DNA of 64,000 bases from Parietichytrium sp. I65-24A (Eukaryota > Sar > Bigyra > Thraustochytrida > Thraustochytriidae): positions 129,797-193,796 of the forward strand of contig BLSF01000048.1 in assembly GCA_012862575.1 (NCBI GenBank). The letters run 5' to 3'. The position numbers and the translations under genes were made by a program. The notes under the pieces were generated by a model. That model was not told the origin of the DNA. It did not search any database and saw only the letters and a list, made by a program, of their open reading frames with translations. Positions 59,462 through 64,000 of this stretch are shown piece after piece. Each line of letters opens with the position of its first letter. Positions within the stretch are counted from its first letter, which is position 1.

Positions 59462-60948
59462 CGCTTGAAGGAAGGCGCATTGGCTCCCGTCCTCTTGAAG
59501 AAGAGAGCTGACTCAATCAACGGTCAAGCAGTCGAGCTTGCCAGCACTTGATCAAGCCCCGCGTGCGATTGGCAACTTGCGAACTCGCGGAAGAAAGGAA
59601 GAAGCTTCATCCATTTGCTGTCATTCGAGCCACTTGAATGATGAGAGGGACCTGAATTCTGACATTCTGACAATTGAGACGACCACGAGAAACCGAGTTG
59701 CCTAGTGTCCTGCTCATTTCGACTATCTTACTGGCGAGATAAAGCAATGCCTCCATTTTCAACGCATCTACATGTCCCTTCTCTGGAATCCACGAGTCAA
59801 AGTAATTCCGCTATGTATGCCCTTTTCGGGCAGCGTCATGCCGTGTCATGTCGTGTCATAACCTATGACGCACAAACCCGCCACTTCTATGGACTTTGTC
59901 ATTGGAGTGCGGCTTTCCTCGCCCTGGAGCGATCGCGCAACTGTGAAAGGGCCAAACAAGGCTTGAAATCGTGATGCATGGATGCACATATTCATAGTCG
60001 TCCATGCAAGTTTCCTTTTCAAAGACTCCTTTTCCTTCAGCTTGGGTCCACTCCAACTCCCATTTTACTTGCAACAACCAATCAACATTCACCTGTTTAT
60101 AGCTGTTCCTCTAACACCTGGAATGCACACACGTTGTTAACCTCACGGATAGGCTATACTATGCTCTGCTTAGCACACAAATGACGCGTTCTTCATACTT
60201 TCAGAATTCAGAATTCAGAGTTCACAGTCGATTCAGAAGTTATTAGCTTACACTTGCTTGCTCTCTCCACGTTTTCCCCTTCCTTTGCGATTGAGAATAA
60301 AGTCAGACGCTCTTGAACCAGTTCACCCAAACTCTTCCAATAGACCTATTGGCGAGCTTTTTTTTGAGAACACAACTCCCCACTCCCCTGTCCATTCCCC
60401 CTACTGCTACCACCACCTATCCCAAACCATAGTCCTCCCACACAAAACCTCTGCCGCGTAATGCATTGCAAATACTTTCTCGAGGCCTAGTCCACTATTA
60501 TCTGACGTGCTAAGGAGCACACGGTTGCCGTAAATTTACATTTGCAATTGGTACAATTGGTATCAACTTGTAGATGTTTTTGACGTTGGGGCACACTTTG
60601 CACCACTTTGCACTCATTCATTCACTCACTCGCAGTTCTGTGCAAGAGGTCGTTCACAGAGCACAGAGGCAAGTTGCGGACTCTGTGCACGTAGACCACA
60701 AGCCATCATCCATCCATCCATCACATCCATCCATTCACCAAGGCCTTGCAGTCAAAGAGAGGTTGACGCGGCAGTTCGAGACAGAGGCACGCCGCAGGCA
60801 GGCACGAAGGTTTTGGGCCTCAAGCCTGAAAGGCTTTGTCAGTTTCCAACGCGAAGGGGCTTAATTGGCTGGGCTGGGCTCCGTCCAAGCGGCGGAAAGA
60901 GCGCGCAGCGAGTGGCGTGACATGCTCGGAAACTGAGCAGAGTCGGAG

Positions 60949-61686
60949 ATGGAGCTGCTGCATGGGTACGCGAGCGCGATTGCGAGCGAGGCGCTGGGAT
61001 CGGCGAAGAGTCTGGCGAAGACGCGCGGGAATCAACTCGCGGACCGGGCCAATTCGAGCAGACTGGGGAGGGCGGCTTTGCATGGCGCGAATTGGTCGGT
61101 CAGTGCGGCTGGGAAAGCAGTCGAGCTCGGCTTGTCAGTCAGCAAAGGGTGCGTACGCATTGTGATGGGCGTGGCACGCGACCCGCGTGTGAAACGCTCG
61201 TCGCGCAGTGTGGTTGTGGTCACTGAGAGAGTAGTGGTTGCTTGGGTAGAGTTGGTCAAAGTGACTTTGAAATTCGCGTACAGGTCGCTGAACGCCGTGG
61301 TGCCGAGAATGGCTGCGATGTCGGAGCGAGCGGCGCGGACATGTCTCGAGCTCTCGGGGAGAGGGGCGCTCAAATGCATAGCGCTTTCCCGGAACTGCGC
61401 CACAAGTACGTATGCGTTTTTAGCAGACAGGTTGATCGGCCAAGTTGTCTTGCCAGCGGTCTCTGGCGTTGTCTTCGATTTCTTGGCGCCAACCTTCCGC
61501 GCAACCTATGTATATACCAAGAGCGGGGTGTATTTCATCGTAACTTGCCAAAAGCAGATGATCGAGTACTCCGCAAGCCTTTTAAGGAGCATCATCAGAG
61601 TGGTTGCACGGATGGTCGTCATGTCCAGCAATTCCTTTGATCAAATCAGCTACGGCAGACTGATCCATCGCGAGTTTCTGCGTTGA
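60949..61686 (+). CDS. Hypothetical 245-residue protein
   Basis: A clean frame from ATG to TGA encodes a basic, Ala/Val/Ser-rich protein. The first 70 residues (MELLHGYASAIASEALGSAK and on) are Ala/Ser-rich amphipathic helices. The middle part has long Val-rich segments (SVVVVTERVVVAWVELVKVTLKFAYRS), and later parts are hydrophobic (VVLPAVSGVVFDFLAP, VYFIVTCQKQ). Codon and residue use is unlike the random frames around it, which supports coding. I recognise no family. The repeated amphipathic helices recall lipid-droplet or membrane-surface proteins, but this is only a guess. It is flanked by gene-poor DNA. Confidence 0.5.
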   Translation: MELLHGYASAIASEALGSAKSLAKTRGNQLADRANSSRLGRAALHGANWSVSAAGKAVELGLSVSKGCVRIVMGVARDPRVKRSSRSVVVVTERVVVAWVELVKVTLKFAYRSLNAVVPRMAAMSERAARTCLELSGRGALKCIALSRNCATSTYAFLADRLIGQVVLPAVSGVVFDFLAPTFRATYVYTKSGVYFIVTCQKQMIEYSASLLRSIIRVVARMVVMSSNSFDQISYGRLIHREFLR

Positions 61687-64000
61687 CTGTATAGCCAATC
61701 TCCGTGCGGTAAGCGAGGCTCGGCATTCTCCATGCACTTTTCTTGAACATAATCCCTTTCACCATCACAATTTCAAAAGCCAAGCAGACATCTTTTTTCC
61801 CAAGGACAAACACAACCGTGCCTTCATGTTCGTCCCGGTCTCGACTCGGACCTAACCCACGGCTCCACGAACATCTCTTCCTGAATTTCGCGATTAGTTT
61901 CGGCACAATTTGTAATCCTGCTGTCTCACTCCCTCTTCCTGGGAGTTATATATATTTCATTGTTCTTCGCTTAGTCCCCATTATGACCCAGTATGACCCA
62001 TAATGACACAACGACATTACATTATCACATCTTGACGTACCATGGTAATGACATAATGACATGCAAGCGACCGGGGTCTGGACCGGCAACCGCAGAGACA
62101 GCTGGCGCAGCAATAGCTCAAAAGTGACGCAGAAGGCAAGAGTTCGCAGAGTTCACAGAGTTCCGCGGACATTTCATTGCAGAGCTGGGTGTGGCCATTA
62201 CATTTTACTGTTCAGATTCTGAATGATAAACTTTTAAAACTAGTGCGAGCAAGCTCAAGAAAGGAGCGGGCAGGTTGGCAGGTGCCGAAGCTTTGTTGAA
62301 CTGTTTGGGTTGTTTGGGTGGCAGGAATGAGGCTGGTTCTCATGTGGTTCATGGCATTTCATGGCAGTCTTTTTGCAGCGCTCGCAGCGCGGGGCTTTTC
62401 TGTTTACTTAGAATGAGATGCATGGAGTGCGGTGTCGTAGTGTCGCTGTTGTTTGTTGTTGTTGAGTTGAGTTGAGATGTGGGCGAGCCGGTAGGTTTCG
62501 GCGCTATCGTTATCGCCATCGTGCCTCGGTCTCCGCAGAGAAAGAAACCCCGTCCACTTTCCCCGTGTACTTGTAGTTGTGCGTCTTGCGGCACCTTTTG
62601 CAGTTGCTTTGTTGTGTGCGGGTCAATGATTCGGAGTCTTTCTTGCGCGAAATTTCGCATCACCCAGCGACATCCGGCGACACATTTCTGTCCCGCTTCC
62701 TTTTATTAATGATTGTCTGTCGATCTGCGATACGAGTTTCTAGAGTTTGGCCAAAGAGGAACAAATGAACATACGTTTCCTGAAGTACGTGCCAGGATTT
62801 CTCTCCCACGCTTCGCTGAGGAAAGTAGCCCAAGGAGTACGTCCAGCTAGGTGATCATCCCATCCATCCATTCCTTTCGCCGGCATCAGTCTGGAAGCTT
62901 TGGTTTTTTGATATTTTTTGTCTGCTTTGGCAGCTGTTGCTTTTCCAAATCAACCAAAAAGTTGAAAAACAGCGCATTTCAATGACCGCGAGGTCGACAC
63001 AGAGTCTTCAGAGCTTGAAGAATAACAAACGACAGCGACGAGAACGCGAGAAAAGAAACCAGTAATGAATGAGAGATCAATCGATGTAAAAGGTTTCGTT
63101 CTTACGAGGCACGATCAAAGATGCAAACTCTTCGCATCTGGCTCTTCAATAATTTCACTTCATTCATTCATTCGACATTGAACAACTCAAACTGTAAATC
63201 AGAACAAGTTAAAATCACTGTGTTCATTCACTGTTCATTCAGTGAAAGCTGTTCAATGACTGACGTAAATTCGGACCGCACACAACAAAGAAAAGAAACT
63301 CGCAAGTGGGACTCTCGACTCTCGCCTTATCTTGCTCTTTTCTTTCTTTTCGAGCTCCTCAAGAGTCCGTGAGTACAGTATGCGCATTGACTTTTGCGCC
63401 ATCGAGACGCGCTGCGCGGGCGTGGATTGCTTGGATTTCCTACATTGCTTGGATGGGGTAAATGAAGTAAAGATTCTCGCAGCCAAACGAACTCCCCGCT
63501 TCCGTGGGGCGTTTTGGACACAAACTAGAGCGAAGGAGTTGCAAAAGAACAACACATCGAAATTTGGAGGCCCAAAAGGTAAGTTCAAGCGACCGCATGC
63601 AAGTGCTTTGGCTCCAAAACGCAAGTGTACAAAATCACCAAGGGCATAGCTCGAGAAGCAATGAATGTTCAAAGCTTTCCTCGACGATCTTGACTTGGTA
63701 CCCGTTGTGCTAAGCCACATGTACCGGCACGAAGCCGCCTTCACTCACTCATGCGAGACTGCCGCCTACCCTTTCTCTCTCTCTCTCATTCTCAGCGACC
63801 GTACACGGAGGCTACACAATCAGCCAGTCATCCACGTTGTTTTTAGTCTACTAGCCCACGGTGTATCCGTGGATATGCGGAGCGACAGACAGAGACAGAC
63901 TCACAGTCAACTCGCGTAGTGCAGACCAAAGCGAGCAGCACCGAGGATATCTCTCTCGCAGGCAAACAAGCATCTCAAGCATCAAGCGTTCGCTTCCCGC
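61687..64000. other. Gene-poor end of the window
   Basis: I find no supported gene in the last 2.3 kb. Small frames on both strands around 62350-62660 and 63250-63740 mirror each other and lack family resemblance. An exon of a gene continuing past the window cannot be excluded. Confidence 0.45.

Larger units (their letters stand above)
53776..60948. other. Gene-poor region of about 7 kb
   Basis: No gene with family support is visible over 7.2 kb; all open frames are under 220 codons and look random. Simple sequence is common: CAA near 54886, CACA near 55038, TTTTC near 56214, an AATTG array (56247-56345) and a C/T-rich stretch (56453-56531). A CCAGTACTGG palindrome lies at 54316-54325 and a 19-bp direct duplication at 59424-59461. 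Multi-exon genes with short exons or noncoding RNAs cannot be excluded. I found no convincing tRNA by eye. Confidence 0.5.

Noticed and set aside
59204-59551. 115-codon frame in the gene desert
   Set aside because: Low-complexity composition and a 19-bp duplication; no family match.

Overview
The window is nuclear DNA of a eukaryote. Genes stand singly on both strands about 3 kb apart. Several are split by short GT-AG introns of roughly 70-120 bp, and the products are eukaryotic: myosin, MAP65/PRC1, anamorsin, ATAD3, a TMEM184-type carrier, a Bax-inhibitor family protein, a SET protein and a JmjC protein. A VTE6/TMEM19-like protein, an AMT-type ammonium transporter and a class IV aminotransferase would suit a microalga or related protist. 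I cannot name the lineage from sequence alone.

Layout. 1-7.6 kb: a spliced PH-like protein gene, CIAPIN1/Dre2 (minus) and a four-exon DUF4833 gene. 7.6-21 kb: an ATAD3-type AAA+ ATPase with an N-terminal peptidase S74-like domain, then TMEM19/VTE6 (minus), an IQ-motif coiled-coil protein (minus), a PhyH-family dioxygenase, MAP65/ASE1 (minus) and a GNAT acetyltransferase (minus). 21.2-27 kb: a lone Gag-like ORF of LTR-retroelement type and repeat-bearing noncoding DNA that contains two single-N assembly joins. 27-36 kb: a large secreted Cys-rich protein with an aerolysin-like C-terminal half, TMEM184, a TMBIM/Bax-inhibitor protein (minus), a SET protein and a secretory aldo/keto reductase (minus, three exons). 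37.9-46 kb: myosin, an NXPE/PC-esterase-like SGNH protein (minus, two exons) and an orphan membrane protein (minus). 48-54 kb: a small hypothetical gene, a membrane-tethered JmjC protein (minus), a class IV aminotransferase and an ammonium transporter (minus). 54-64 kb is mostly gene-poor, with one plausible orphan ORF at 60.9 kb.

Neighbouring genes share no pathway. Many pairs are convergent (ATAD3/TMEM19, PhyH/MAP65, TMEM184/TMBIM, SET/AKR, myosin/esterase, aminotransferase/AMT). The JmjC and aminotransferase genes are divergent across about 580 bp that hold a duplicated hairpin.

The most striking object is the ATAD3-like gene. Its predicted product starts with a short hydrophobic leader, followed directly by a peptidase S74/intramolecular-chaperone domain with an intact Ser-Lys dyad, a very long coiled coil, and then the normal ATAD3 membrane segment and AAA+ core. 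Other notable patterns are purine-rich GAGA tracts in the leaders of many genes, repeated GTAC-type palindromes between genes, and near-duplicate sequence on both sides of each N.
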